Source: Thermococcus cleftensis (GTDB lineage: Archaea > Methanobacteriota_B > Thermococci > Thermococcales > Thermococcaceae). Taken from it: DNA of 64,000 nucleotides. Below are positions 24,451 to 33,764 of the stretch, piece after piece. The position numbers and the translations under genes are program-made. A model generated the notes under the pieces. That model saw nothing but the letters and a program-made list of their open reading frames with translations. It was not told where the DNA came from and searched no databases. How positions within the stretch are numbered: the stretch's first letter is position 1; each line of letters begins with the position of its first letter. The stretch spans positions 966,322 through 1,030,321 of the forward strand of contig NC_018015.1 in assembly GCF_000265525.1 (NCBI RefSeq), read 5' to 3'.

Positions 24451-25911
24451 TCAGGTCGCTTTCTTGGCTATGTAAAGGTACTGCTGGTTGGAGAGTATGT
24501 CCGGCACGAAGATCGACGGCACCCTGATAATGACAAGGAACTGAGAGTTCGGATCGAGGACCAGCATTCCGGACTCCTTCTCGAGATCCACGATCTCCCA
24601 GCCGTAGGCCCTGAGCTGCTCCTTGACCTCATCGCTGGCCTGTATCTTGCCCGCGGCGATGGCCTTGAGGATCTCGGTGAGATCAACGGAGTAGCTATAA
24701 CTGGCGGAGGCGCTCTGGCTGGCACTCTGGCTGTTGGTGTAGGTATCACTGGTGCTTTGGCCGTCCGTTAGGGTCGAGTCACCCGGAGTATAGGTGGTAG
24801 AGTGCTCCTCACTGTACTGGGTGCTGGAGGTGGAGCTTGACGTGCTACTCTGGCTCTGAGCTTCATTTACAGAAATTATACCCGCATCTGTTGGAAGGAG
24901 CACGAGCTGGACGTAGCCCTCGTTGGCTATCTCCTTGAAGATGGCACCTGTGTCGTTCTTGGCAAATATCATTATCTTGTCCCCTGGAGCAAGGAAGGCA
25001 CCGTTTATTCTGTCCCTTGGAAGGACGAGGGCAAGGTCAACGTACTCGACCTTGTAAACGTTGTACTGCATCAGCTCCCTGTAGTCCAATATTCCGCCCA
25101 AGATTGCCTTGGCATCGGCCTTGCTCACTATCCTCTTCGTGGAGTCCTTCTCAAGAATGACCTCCTGGCCAGGAATGATGTCGATCCTGTAGTAGTAATA
25201 ATCTCTCCATAGCTGGAGCAGGTACGGGGCAGGATCAACGGAGTCCACCTGCTCCACGGTTTCAGCGTTCATGACCTGGGCCTCAAGGCTCTTCATTGAA
25301 TCTATCACCTTGGCCCTCAGGTCATCTGGCAGGGGCATGGCAAGTATGCTCTGGAACTCAGTTTCTATTTCACGTATCTTCTCTGCCTTGGTCTGGTTGA
25401 GGACCTTCTCGTACTTAAGGCGCTCTATTCTCTGAAGGCACTCGTTGTAGGCGCTGACGGCCTGGTTGTAGGCCGCTTTAACGTCTATCGCGTTGAGTTC
25501 CTCAACAGTCTGGGCGGAGTTTATGCTGGCTATGAGCTTCTTCCTTATCTCAATCGGCTGCTGAGTACAGTTCTTGGACTCATTAACTATGTCACCGCGG
25601 AAGTAGGTGTACACTTCCCTGAGCTTCTGCTCCCTGAGGTCGTTAAGCTCCTGAGCCGCACGGTTTTGCAGGTAAACGTAAGCACCCATTGAGATGATAA
25701 GGATCACAATAATAACTATCGCAGCACCGGTCAAGATCCTCTTTTTCCGTTCTCTCTCCCTAATGCTCCCCACGTGGCGGGGCTTTTTGGGGGGCTTTTT
25801 GACGGGAGGGGCGGCAGTCTTCGGCACCTCTGGTTCCACGCTAGTTTTACCCAGCTCCCTCAGACGGCGAATCTTCGCCTCAATATCCTCGGACACGTTG
25901 AGCACCACCAT
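24451..25911 (-). CDS. DUF515-domain membrane-anchored protein
   Basis: A 486-residue first gene of the pilus-like operon. Residues ~1-50 are charged cytoplasmic (with the proline/lysine-rich PPVKKPPKKP), one membrane helix follows (ILTGAAIVIIVILIISMGAYV), then a long extracytoplasmic helical domain and a Ser/Thr/Gln-rich low-complexity stretch at ~360-420 (repeated SQSASxS units). The C-terminus is a compact domain. DUF515 is known from Thermococcales and methanogens only and has no assigned function. The Ser-rich linker resembles O-glycosylated stalks. Divergent from the gene at 25988. Confidence 0.85.
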   Translation of the reverse strand: MVVLNVSEDIEAKIRRLRELGKTSVEPEVPKTAAPPVKKPPKKPRHVGSIRERERKKRILTGAAIVIIVILIISMGAYVYLQNRAAQELNDLREQKLREVYTYFRGDIVNESKNCTQQPIEIRKKLIASINSAQTVEELNAIDVKAAYNQAVSAYNECLQRIERLKYEKVLNQTKAEKIREIETEFQSILAMPLPDDLRAKVIDSMKSLEAQVMNAETVEQVDSVDPAPYLLQLWRDYYYYRIDIIPGQEVILEKDSTKRIVSKADAKAILGGILDYRELMQYNVYKVEYVDLALVLPRDRINGAFLAPGDKIMIFAKNDTGAIFKEIANEGYVQLVLLPTDAGIISVNEAQSQSSTSSSTSSTQYSEEHSTTYTPGDSTLTDGQSTSDTYTNSQSASQSASASYSYSVDLTEILKAIAAGKIQASDEVKEQLRAYGWEIVDLEKESGMLVLDPNSQFLVIIRVPSIFVPDILSNQQYLYIAKKAT

Positions 25912-25987
25912 CAATCGTTATCATAACCGACTTCTTGTATCGGATAGTTTTTTGAACGTCAATCTTTATTTAGGTTTCGGTGAGGGT

Positions 25988-26323
25988 ATGGAGCGGCTAG
26001 AGATTCGCGTAGCAGAAATCCGGGGAAAATGCCCTGTTTTTCACCTCGGGGACAGGATAGTGGTCGAAGGGCCGAAGGTAAAGCTCGAGGAAACCGACGC
26101 CATATGCACCCATGCATTCGCATCGCTCCTGCCGTACATAGTTGCGCTGCGAAAGGGTATTAAGCCGAGTGAACTAGGCCTGGGCAGGGGAGAGAAGGCA
26201 TACGTTCAGTGCCTCGACCCGGGGCCGCCGTACACGGACGGCGGCACGGTAATCTTCGAGATAACGGTGGTTAGAGATGAAAGCGAGAAAGGCGTGGAGG
26301 GTGGTGAGGGAGGTAATAGATGA
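25988..26323 (+). CDS. TIGR04076-family small protein
   Basis: A 111-residue protein; ATG 25988 follows GGTGAGGG, and the longer upstream open frame runs through the divergent promoter and is ignored. The pattern VAEIRGKCPVFHLGDRIVVEG with a central cysteine (DAICTHAFASLLPYIVAL) and a second cysteine in AYVQCLDPG matches TIGR04076, a family of uncharacterised proteins in archaea and anaerobes often near redox or radical enzymes. It overlaps the GTPase start by 47 bp, so the two are coupled. Confidence 0.82.
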   Translation: MERLEIRVAEIRGKCPVFHLGDRIVVEGPKVKLEETDAICTHAFASLLPYIVALRKGIKPSELGLGRGEKAYVQCLDPGPPYTDGGTVIFEITVVRDESEKGVEGGEGGNR

Positions 26324-27350
26324 GGCCGACATGGTCATAGAGGTAGTGGACGCAAGGGACCCGATAGGAACAAGAAACAGAAAGCTCGAGAGGCTAGTCC
26401 AGGAAGAGGGCAAGCCGCTCCTCATAGTCATGAACAAGGCGGACCTGGTTCCAAAAGAATGGGCCGAGGAGTACAAGAGAAAGAGCGAGATACCCGTGGT
26501 TTTCATCTCCGCCAGGGAGAGGAAGGGAACCGGAATACTGAGGAAGGAAATCAAAAGGCTCGCGAAGCCGCTCTTGGAGGAGAGCGAAAGGGTGAAGGTC
26601 GCGCTCATAGGTTACCCCAACGTCGGCAAGAGCACGATAATAAACACCCTGAAGGGCAAGAGGGCGGTCGGCACGGCCCCAATACCTGGTTACACAAAGG
26701 GGAAGCAGCTGATACGGCTGAGCAAGAGGATATGGCTCCTGGACAGCCCAGGAGTGGTTCCAATAGACGACTTCGACGAGCTGGTCATCAAGGGAGGCTT
26801 CCCTGCAGACAAGATAGATGAACCCGTCAAGCCGGCGTTAAAGCTCATCTCCCGCATACTTGAAACGAGACGGGAAGCGATAACCGAGAAGTTTGGCATC
26901 GAGGAGTTTGAGGGCGAGGAGGAGATCCTCAGGAAGATAGGCGAGAGAAGGGGCCTCATAAAGGCCGGCGGTGAGGTCGATCTGGAGGAGACGGCAAGAT
27001 GGTTCCTCAGGGAGTGGCAGACGGGCCGTTTTACTCTTTTCGGAAAGGAGGATAGAAGGGAGGAGGAATTTATCCGGGACTTCAAAGAGGTCTTGGACGA
27101 AATTGAAAGGGACCTCCTCCTGGACCCGAGGAGGATACTCTGGAGGTACGGGGACGAGCTGAGGGGGAAGCTGGACGGCACAAAGCGCGTAGGAATAAGG
27201 GAGATAGAGGGCTTCACCGTGGGAATAGCGACGGGCTTCAAGAAGTGCCACGGCGGAACAAAGCTCCTGGAGCGGCTGACAGGCAAGCACGTCCTGGCGA
27301 GCGAGTGCTTCGGAAAGAAGTGGAAGGGTGTGGTGGCGATACTGGAGTAG
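26277..27350 (+). CDS. Circularly permuted YlqF/RbgA-type GTPase (MMR1-HSR1)
   Basis: A 357-residue GTPase. The G motifs come in permuted order, which defines the family: G4 MNKADLV near residue 60, G5-like SAR near 85, then G1 GYPNVGKSTI near 115, G2 and G3 DSPG near 158. YlqF/RbgA/Nug relatives act in assembly of the large ribosomal subunit; the archaeal role is inferred from that. The C-terminal half (after ~200) is helical and characteristic of the archaeal branch. ATG 26277 follows GGTGG. The stop abuts the convergent permease stop with no gap. Confidence 0.9.
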   Translation: MKARKAWRVVREVIDEADMVIEVVDARDPIGTRNRKLERLVQEEGKPLLIVMNKADLVPKEWAEEYKRKSEIPVVFISARERKGTGILRKEIKRLAKPLLEESERVKVALIGYPNVGKSTIINTLKGKRAVGTAPIPGYTKGKQLIRLSKRIWLLDSPGVVPIDDFDELVIKGGFPADKIDEPVKPALKLISRILETRREAITEKFGIEEFEGEEEILRKIGERRGLIKAGGEVDLEETARWFLREWQTGRFTLFGKEDRREEEFIRDFKEVLDEIERDLLLDPRRILWRYGDELRGKLDGTKRVGIREIEGFTVGIATGFKKCHGGTKLLERLTGKHVLASECFGKKWKGVVAILE

Positions 27351-28601
27351 CTAACCGGAGCCGGAGGAGACAAAGGCCAGACCGGCGCTTAGAACGGCCA
27401 TGGCAAGACCCGGGGCCACTATCCACCACCAGTAGCCCCCGTAGAGCGCCCCCTGGTTCATGGCCTCTATCATGAAGGAGCCCCAGTTGGTGCCCGGAAT
27501 CAGGCCGAAGAATCCGAACACTGAAATCAGCGCCACTATCCTGGCCAGGAGTATGGTGGAGTACCTGAGGGAGAACTCCCCGACCGGCGGGAGTATGTGC
27601 CTCCTCAGGACCCAGAGCGTGCCGGCACCCATGCTCACCGCGGCTTTGACGTACTCGTTCACCTTCTCCTTTATCGTTATCATTCTAACCGTCTTGGCGA
27701 ACTTCCCGAGGGTTAGGAGGGCAACGAAGAACATGAAGAGGACGGGGTTTATCCTGACCTGCTGGCCGTAGCCCTGGGTGGAGAAGAGCCAGACGAGGAC
27801 GACGAGGATTGGGAGCATCGGCAAAGCCACCAGAACCTCCAGGAGGAACGTTATGAACTCACCCAGGGCACCGCCAACGTAGCCCGAAATGAGACCTATT
27901 AGAACCCCCAGAACCACTATCAGCACCGTGGTGAAGAAGGCCAGGTAGAGGGTGTTGTTCATTCCCTTGACGAAGCCCACCCACATGTCCCTGCCGTAGG
28001 AGTCCGTGCCGAGGAGACCGTAGCAGGTTCCAAGGATTTCAACGGAAGGGGTCGCGTTTCCTGCTAAGCGAACCTCAAAGACGTACTCCCCGTTGAGGGT
28101 TGCCATACTTCCGTCGCGGGAGAACAAAAGCTCGGTCGCGGAGAAGAGGACGTATCCAGCTTCGCTGAGATTGAGAACGTCGGAAAGAGAGGAAACAACT
28201 GCCACCCGCATGTTGGTGTTGAGGCTGAGATTGCTGGAGGTGGCGATGCCCCGATAGAGGGGCACTCTGATCCCGTCCGGCCTTAAAACGCTTATCTCAA
28301 CCTCCTCGCCGTAGGGAAGGCCGTAGAATCTGACGTCGCTCGGCTTATCGCGGTAGGTATGTTCGTAGGAAAATCTGTAAACCGAGGAACCATTCGCCTC
28401 AACGAGCGACGGCTCCAGGAAGACAGTGGGGGTCCTGTCGCCGAATAGGGCGAACCACGAGGGATATGCCATTCGCGGGTTGTCCTTCCAGTAGTTGAGA
28501 TTCTCCCAGTTGGCAATGTCCTCCTCGCTCACGCCCGCGTTCGAGAAGATTACGAAGAGCGCGAAGATTACGAGTATCGCCACTCCCGCTTTCCTTCCCA
28601 T
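27351..28601 (-). CDS. ABC transporter permease, DppC-like, with large external domain
   Basis: A 416-residue permease. After one membrane helix (VAILVIFALFVIFS) comes a ~180-residue extracytoplasmic beta-rich domain (NWENLNYWKDNPRMAYPSW ...), then the BPD_transp_1 core with about five helices and the EAA-like loop around MGAGTLWVLRRHILPP. Such enlarged DppC proteins occur in archaeal oligopeptide or oligosaccharide importers. No ATPase or solute-binding gene accompanies the two permeases in this window, so the transported compound is open. Starts 1 bp after the stop of the partner permease. Confidence 0.88.
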   Translation of the reverse strand: MGRKAGVAILVIFALFVIFSNAGVSEEDIANWENLNYWKDNPRMAYPSWFALFGDRTPTVFLEPSLVEANGSSVYRFSYEHTYRDKPSDVRFYGLPYGEEVEISVLRPDGIRVPLYRGIATSSNLSLNTNMRVAVVSSLSDVLNLSEAGYVLFSATELLFSRDGSMATLNGEYVFEVRLAGNATPSVEILGTCYGLLGTDSYGRDMWVGFVKGMNNTLYLAFFTTVLIVVLGVLIGLISGYVGGALGEFITFLLEVLVALPMLPILVVLVWLFSTQGYGQQVRINPVLFMFFVALLTLGKFAKTVRMITIKEKVNEYVKAAVSMGAGTLWVLRRHILPPVGEFSLRYSTILLARIVALISVFGFFGLIPGTNWGSFMIEAMNQGALYGGYWWWIVAPGLAMAVLSAGLAFVSSGSG

Positions 28602-28602
28602 T

Positions 28603-29634
28603 TCAGCTCACCCTCGGATCGAGCAGTCCTTTTGTCAGCTCCAGCAGGAGGGAGAAGAGGAACGTTATGGTGGCTATCGACAGCGTTACGACGAAGAAGA
28701 GGCGGTAGTCGAAGCGCACGACGACGCCTATGGCCGGGACTATGGTCCTGACGAAGCTGGCCCTCAGGAGGGTTCCAAGGCCGCCGAGGCCGAAGAGGAC
28801 GTCTATGACTATGTAGTCCGTGAACATCTCAACGAACTTCTGGATCGTGAAAGAACTCAGGACGATGGAAACGTTTCTGAGGACGTGCTTCCTGTATATC
28901 AGCCCCTCGGGAAGGCCCTTGGCCCTCTCGGTGAAGACGTAGGGCTTTCCAAGCTCGTTCCTCACCTCGTGGGCCACCGTGACCACGAACTCCCAGACGT
29001 AGACGAAGACCAGCGTGGTAACGGGAAGGACGAGATGCCAGAGAACGTCGAGAAAGTCCTCAAAGCCCTCTTTCGGCGGGGTGCTCCTCAGACCCGCTAT
29101 CGGGAAAACGCCCAGCTCAACGGCGAAGACCGCTATCAGAACCGCCCCTATCCACCAGGAGGGCAGGCCGTTGAAGAAGCGAGCCAGGCCCTCAACCGTC
29201 CCGAGGAACCTCCCGTTTGCCAGCTTAAAACCCAGGAACAGACCCAGGAAAATCGTCAGGAGCATGGCCAGTCCCATGACGGCGAGGGTCACCTTTATGA
29301 CGTGGGCGAAGTCGTACTTGGGATTCTCGCGGTAGTAGTCAAAGCTCTTCCTGAGGAGGTCTATCCCCATGAGGAGAAGGTTGTCGGTTCGGACTCCCTT
29401 TGCCTTCGTGAGTATGCGGTGGTAGTACTGCTCGACCGTCAGTCCTTCCCGGGTGGCGTTCCTCTCAAGCTCGGCGTAAAAAGCGGGGTTGGATTCGCGG
29501 ATATGGAGAACGGCCTCGTGGGTGTACTCCCAGGCTATCTTGTTGGAGCTGGCGCCGGCTACCAGAACGATCACAAGGAGAACGCCGAGGTAAACCGCCA
29601 CCAGCCGGGCGAGGGTCCTGATCGGGAGTCTCAT
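28603..29634 (-). CDS. ABC transporter permease, DppB-like
   Basis: A 343-residue permease with an N-terminal helix (LVAVYLGVLLVIVLVAGA), an external segment of ~95 residues and a membrane core of five more helices; the coupling helix region is near RAKGLPEGLIYRKHVLRNV, which would contact an ABC ATPase. GGAGAGGT precedes the ATG by ~6 nt. It lies 62 bp downstream of the small RiPP-like gene; a T-rich stretch separates them. Partner ATPases are missing nearby, so the pair may share ATPases with another transporter. Confidence 0.88.
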   Translation of the reverse strand: MRLPIRTLARLVAVYLGVLLVIVLVAGASSNKIAWEYTHEAVLHIRESNPAFYAELERNATREGLTVEQYYHRILTKAKGVRTDNLLLMGIDLLRKSFDYYRENPKYDFAHVIKVTLAVMGLAMLLTIFLGLFLGFKLANGRFLGTVEGLARFFNGLPSWWIGAVLIAVFAVELGVFPIAGLRSTPPKEGFEDFLDVLWHLVLPVTTLVFVYVWEFVVTVAHEVRNELGKPYVFTERAKGLPEGLIYRKHVLRNVSIVLSSFTIQKFVEMFTDYIVIDVLFGLGGLGTLLRASFVRTIVPAIGVVVRFDYRLFFVVTLSIATITFLFSLLLELTKGLLDPRVS

Positions 29635-29654
29635 TGCTTACCTCTCCTACGCCA

Positions 29655-29680
29655 AAAGTTCTTCAAAGATAAAAAAATTA
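29655..29680 (-). terminator. T-rich stretch after the peptide gene
   Basis: On the minus strand the gap between the peptide gene and the DppB gene reads ctttaataatttttttatc, a run of seven T typical of archaeal intrinsic termination. It could equally supply a TATA element for the permease genes, so whether the peptide and permease genes share one transcript is undecided. Confidence 0.4.
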
Positions 29681-29696
29681 TTAAAGGAATAGCCCA

Positions 29697-29843
29697 TCAG
29701 ATTGGCTCAGGCCTGTAGCATATGTCCTCCGGCCACCAGCACTCCCAGTCCTCCGGGAACGGGCAGCCGCCCTGGTCAAGAACTCCGCAGGGTCCGATCC
29801 AGATCTTGGTCTTGTCTCCGGGGTTCACGACCTCGAACTCCAT
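29697..29843 (-). CDS. 48-residue Cys-rich peptide: predicted RiPP precursor (ranthipeptide-like)
   Basis: This small gene, translated by hand from the minus strand, runs from ATG 29843 to TGA 29697. An excellent ribosome site (GGAGGTGG, 29851-29858) lies 7 nt upstream, and the start overlaps the end of the radical SAM gene by 19 bp. Residues 1-18 (MEFEVVNPGDKTKIWIGP) look like a short leader. The rest holds four cysteines at 19, 27, 35 and 42, each with an acidic residue at +4: D23, E31, E39, E46. Three units repeat the pattern C-x-x-P-E (CPFPED, CWWPED, CYRPEP). CX3D is the thioether motif of ranthipeptides such as freyrasin, made by SPASM radical SAM enzymes. A metal-binding or disulfide-rich peptide is the alternative. 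Confidence 0.82.
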   Translation of the reverse strand: MEFEVVNPGDKTKIWIGPCGVLDQGGCPFPEDWECWWPEDICYRPEPI

Positions 29844-31291
29844 ACTTCACCCACCTCCTTTTTAATTTTTGACTCATCGGCCGAAGCCTCGCTCACCCCA
29901 TGAGGGGGTGAGTAGTAATCAAGTGATTTCAACATCTTCTCGAAAATCACAGGGTAGTTTCGCTTAACCTTGACGTAAAGCCACATGGAAAGCCGTATCA
30001 GCTCTCTAATGAACTCGCAGTAATAGGGATCAGGTTTGTGAATGTCCCCCGAATACATGTAGTTTATGTAGTAACAGCCTCCCCTGCACAATGGATAGGC
30101 CCAGCAGTGGTTGCACGGTTCCCTCGGGGGATTGCGAAGTATCTTTTGTATCACCTCTGAATCAACATTGACACCCGATCTAACGTCCCCCACGACGAAC
30201 TCGTCCATTCCCACGAACCTCTGACATGGGTAAAGCTTTCCGTCCGAGGATACACCAAAAAGTTTCCTGCCAGCGCCGCAAGGATAGACAAGGGCACGCC
30301 TTGAGGCGAGGATCGTGAAGTACTTCCTGAAGTGGGAGTACCTAAACATCTCCGTCTCCTCGATGTGCTCGAGTTCGTACTCGGCAATGAGCTTCAGCTG
30401 TTCCTTCAGTGGTGAGACTATCTCGCGGAAACTATCTGAGCCGATAGATGCGGGCTCAATGTGAACACTCCTAACGCCGTTTTCCACAAAAAATCTAAAA
30501 ATTTCAAAATACCTGTCAATCTGCTCCGGAAGTATCGTTGCCCTCACAGTCACAGGAACACCACTGGTAAGCAGGAGCCGGAGGTTTTTCATTACAACGT
30601 CAAACGTTGGATCCCCAGTTTTCGTGGGCCTGTTATGATTCTGTATCTCCCTGGGTCCGTCCATGCTGAGAACGACGTTAAAGCGGAATCTTTTGAAGAA
30701 ATCCACAACAGAAGGCGTTATCAAGTAACCGTTTGTGGTGATGCTGAAATTAACGGTCTTCCCCCGGGAGGCTGCCCTCCGCGAGAGAGTCTCGGCAATG
30801 TATCTGAGCATGCGGAAGTTCAGGAGAGGCTCACCCCCGAAGAAACCAACTGACAGTTTGGAAGACCCCCTGGAAAGCAAAAACTCAATTATGCCATCTG
30901 CATCATTTTCATCACGTATCATAAACAGCGGAATCCCGTGCTGCTGCTCATAACAATACACGCATTTAAAGTTACACGCACTCGTCAGGTAGAGGGCAAC
31001 GGAAGTTGGAACAACCTCGGACGATTTAGAGTCCACGCTCAAGTAAGGAGGAACCGCGCTTAAGGCCTTCAGGCCTTCTATCACCCGGTTCACATCTTGA
31101 GGGCTGATTTCAGGGTGTTTTTTCAAGAACTCACTAACGCCCTCTTCGACTCCGCGCTTTCTGATGGAATCAAGCAGTTCATAGCTCTCAGCATCTAGCC
31201 GAATAAGGTGAAGCGTCTTTGGCGAGAAAAGAATGTACTCATCGAGTACCTTGTCAAGATACAATGAACTAACAAATCCATCGCCGCCCAT
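29825..31291 (-). CDS. Radical SAM/SPASM peptide maturase
   Basis: A 488-residue enzyme. ATG 31291 is chosen because GGTGA is 4 nt upstream; ATG 31297 would abut it. Residues ~5-80 have the strand/helix layout of a PqqD-like RiPP recognition element. The radical SAM core carries CNFKCVYC (C106, C110, C113) for the SAM-binding 4Fe-4S cluster and GGEPLLN. The C-terminal SPASM domain has seven cysteines: C338-x12-G-x4-C356, then CNHCWAYPLCRGGC (C393, C396, C402, C406) and C425, enough for two auxiliary clusters. The family includes sactipeptide, ranthipeptide and quinohemoprotein maturases; the substrate is most likely the overlapping peptide gene. The DNA is visibly AT-richer than its surroundings, which may mean transfer. 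Confidence 0.93.
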   Translation of the reverse strand: MGGDGFVSSLYLDKVLDEYILFSPKTLHLIRLDAESYELLDSIRKRGVEEGVSEFLKKHPEISPQDVNRVIEGLKALSAVPPYLSVDSKSSEVVPTSVALYLTSACNFKCVYCYEQQHGIPLFMIRDENDADGIIEFLLSRGSSKLSVGFFGGEPLLNFRMLRYIAETLSRRAASRGKTVNFSITTNGYLITPSVVDFFKRFRFNVVLSMDGPREIQNHNRPTKTGDPTFDVVMKNLRLLLTSGVPVTVRATILPEQIDRYFEIFRFFVENGVRSVHIEPASIGSDSFREIVSPLKEQLKLIAEYELEHIEETEMFRYSHFRKYFTILASRRALVYPCGAGRKLFGVSSDGKLYPCQRFVGMDEFVVGDVRSGVNVDSEVIQKILRNPPREPCNHCWAYPLCRGGCYYINYMYSGDIHKPDPYYCEFIRELIRLSMWLYVKVKRNYPVIFEKMLKSLDYYSPPHGVSEASADESKIKKEVGEVWSSRS

Positions 31292-32606
<1,315 letters not shown>

Positions 32607-32609
32607 ACG

Positions 32610-32948
32610 TCACGTCTTGAGCTTCACGTCAATGACCGCCGTCTCGTTGCCCGGATTGCTAATCACCACCTTCCATACCCCCTTGGGGAGCTCAACCACA
32701 TCGTTCACCTCCCTAACGGTTCCGAAGTCCCTCAGCACGGTCCCGTCGGAGGAGACAACCTTCACCTCGACGGGGACACTGGAGCTTATTTCGACCGTCA
32801 GGTTCGCCGGGCCTTTGAAGGGCCACCCCCTGGTCTCCCCGGGCGGGACGCTCTTTCCCCTGGCGTAAACGAAGTTGTTGTCCAGGCAAGCAGCGCTGAA
32901 AACCACCAGGGCCAAGAGGAGAACCACCAGCCAGCGGACGGGCTTCAT
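32610..32948 (-). CDS. Small secreted lipoprotein-like protein
   Basis: A 112-residue protein. The signal peptide WLVVLLLALVVFSAAC ends in a lipobox-like SAAC, so the cysteine at ~21 may be lipidated and anchor the protein outside the membrane. The mature part is a single beta-sandwich-like domain (LTVEISSSVPVEVKVVSSDG ... VWKVVISNPGNETAVIDVKL), as in small archaeal envelope proteins. No family assigned. GGTGGTG precedes the ATG. Ends 4 bp from convergent trm14. Confidence 0.8.
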   Translation of the reverse strand: MKPVRWLVVLLLALVVFSAACLDNNFVYARGKSVPPGETRGWPFKGPANLTVEISSSVPVEVKVVSSDGTVLRDFGTVREVNDVVELPKGVWKVVISNPGNETAVIDVKLKT

Positions 32949-32993
32949 AGCACCACCTTTAATAGTCAGAGAACAAAAACTTAAAAAAGTTTC

Positions 32994-33671
32994 TCAGCAG
33001 AGTATTGAATCCTCTGCCAGTACGTCGAACTCGACCCTCCCGATTCCCTCAATCCAGGCCTCAACCCTGTCGCCGTGACTGAGCGGGCCTACCCCTGCTG
33101 GAGTTCCGGTCGCTATTATATCCCCGGGCTCGAGCGTCATGACGGAGCTTATGTACTCTATCAGCTCCGGAACCTTGAAAACCATCTCGCTCGTCCGTCC
33201 GAGCTGTCTTAGCTGGCCGTTCACCTTGAGGCCTATCTCCAGGTCGTCTATCTTCAGCTCGCGCCTGTCAGCTATTCTCGGGCCGACCGGGGCGAAGGTG
33301 TCGAAGCCCTTGGCGAGGCTCCAGGGAAGGCCCTTCTCCCTCGCTTCCCCCTGAAGGTCGCGGGCGGTTATGTCGAGGAGTATCGTGTAGCCGAGCACGT
33401 AGTTCATCGCCTTCTCTCTCGACACGCGTTTCGCGCGCTTCCCGATTATCACTGCCAGCTCTACCTCGTGGTCAACCCGTTTGCTCATTCTGGGTAAAAT
33501 TATAGGCTTGCCCGGGCCTATCAGCGCACTCGGCGGCTTGAGGAAGAAGACCGGCTTTTCTGGAACGTCGCTCTCCATTTCTTTCGCGTGTTCGGCGTAG
33601 TTCTTTGCCAGAGCCACTATCTTGCTCGGCCTCAGGTCATAAAACCCGTCGCGGAATGGAAGGCGAACCAT
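32994..33671 (-). CDS. Fumarylacetoacetate hydrolase (FAH)-family enzyme
   Basis: A 225-residue enzyme. ATG 33671 gives the usual family N-terminus (MVRLPFRDGFYDLRPSKIVAL); the frame upstream is ignored. The family core is intact: KPPSALIGPG, the metal ligands in DHEVELAVIIG and in LLDITARDLQ, the KGFDTFAPVGP loop and the C-terminal GDIIATGTPAGVG. FAH-fold enzymes cleave or decarboxylate beta-keto acids (acylpyruvates, oxaloacetate, homoprotocatechuate products) using Mg2+. The small single-domain form in archaea is probably an acylpyruvase or oxaloacetate decarboxylase; the substrate is uncertain. Confidence 0.92.
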   Translation of the reverse strand: MVRLPFRDGFYDLRPSKIVALAKNYAEHAKEMESDVPEKPVFFLKPPSALIGPGKPIILPRMSKRVDHEVELAVIIGKRAKRVSREKAMNYVLGYTILLDITARDLQGEAREKGLPWSLAKGFDTFAPVGPRIADRRELKIDDLEIGLKVNGQLRQLGRTSEMVFKVPELIEYISSVMTLEPGDIIATGTPAGVGPLSHGDRVEAWIEGIGRVEFDVLAEDSILC

Positions 33672-33764
33672 CGTCAACACCCAACAACGGTTGGGGGCAT
33701 CGGTTATAAACCGCTCGAGGGAAGGGTAATAAACTCCCCAGTCCAACACCCAACGGTGAAAGCT

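Noticed and set aside
25694-25987. 98-codon N-terminal extension of the TIGR04076 gene
   Set aside because: Runs antisense through the start of the DUF515 gene and the divergent promoter; ATG 25988 has a good ribosome site.
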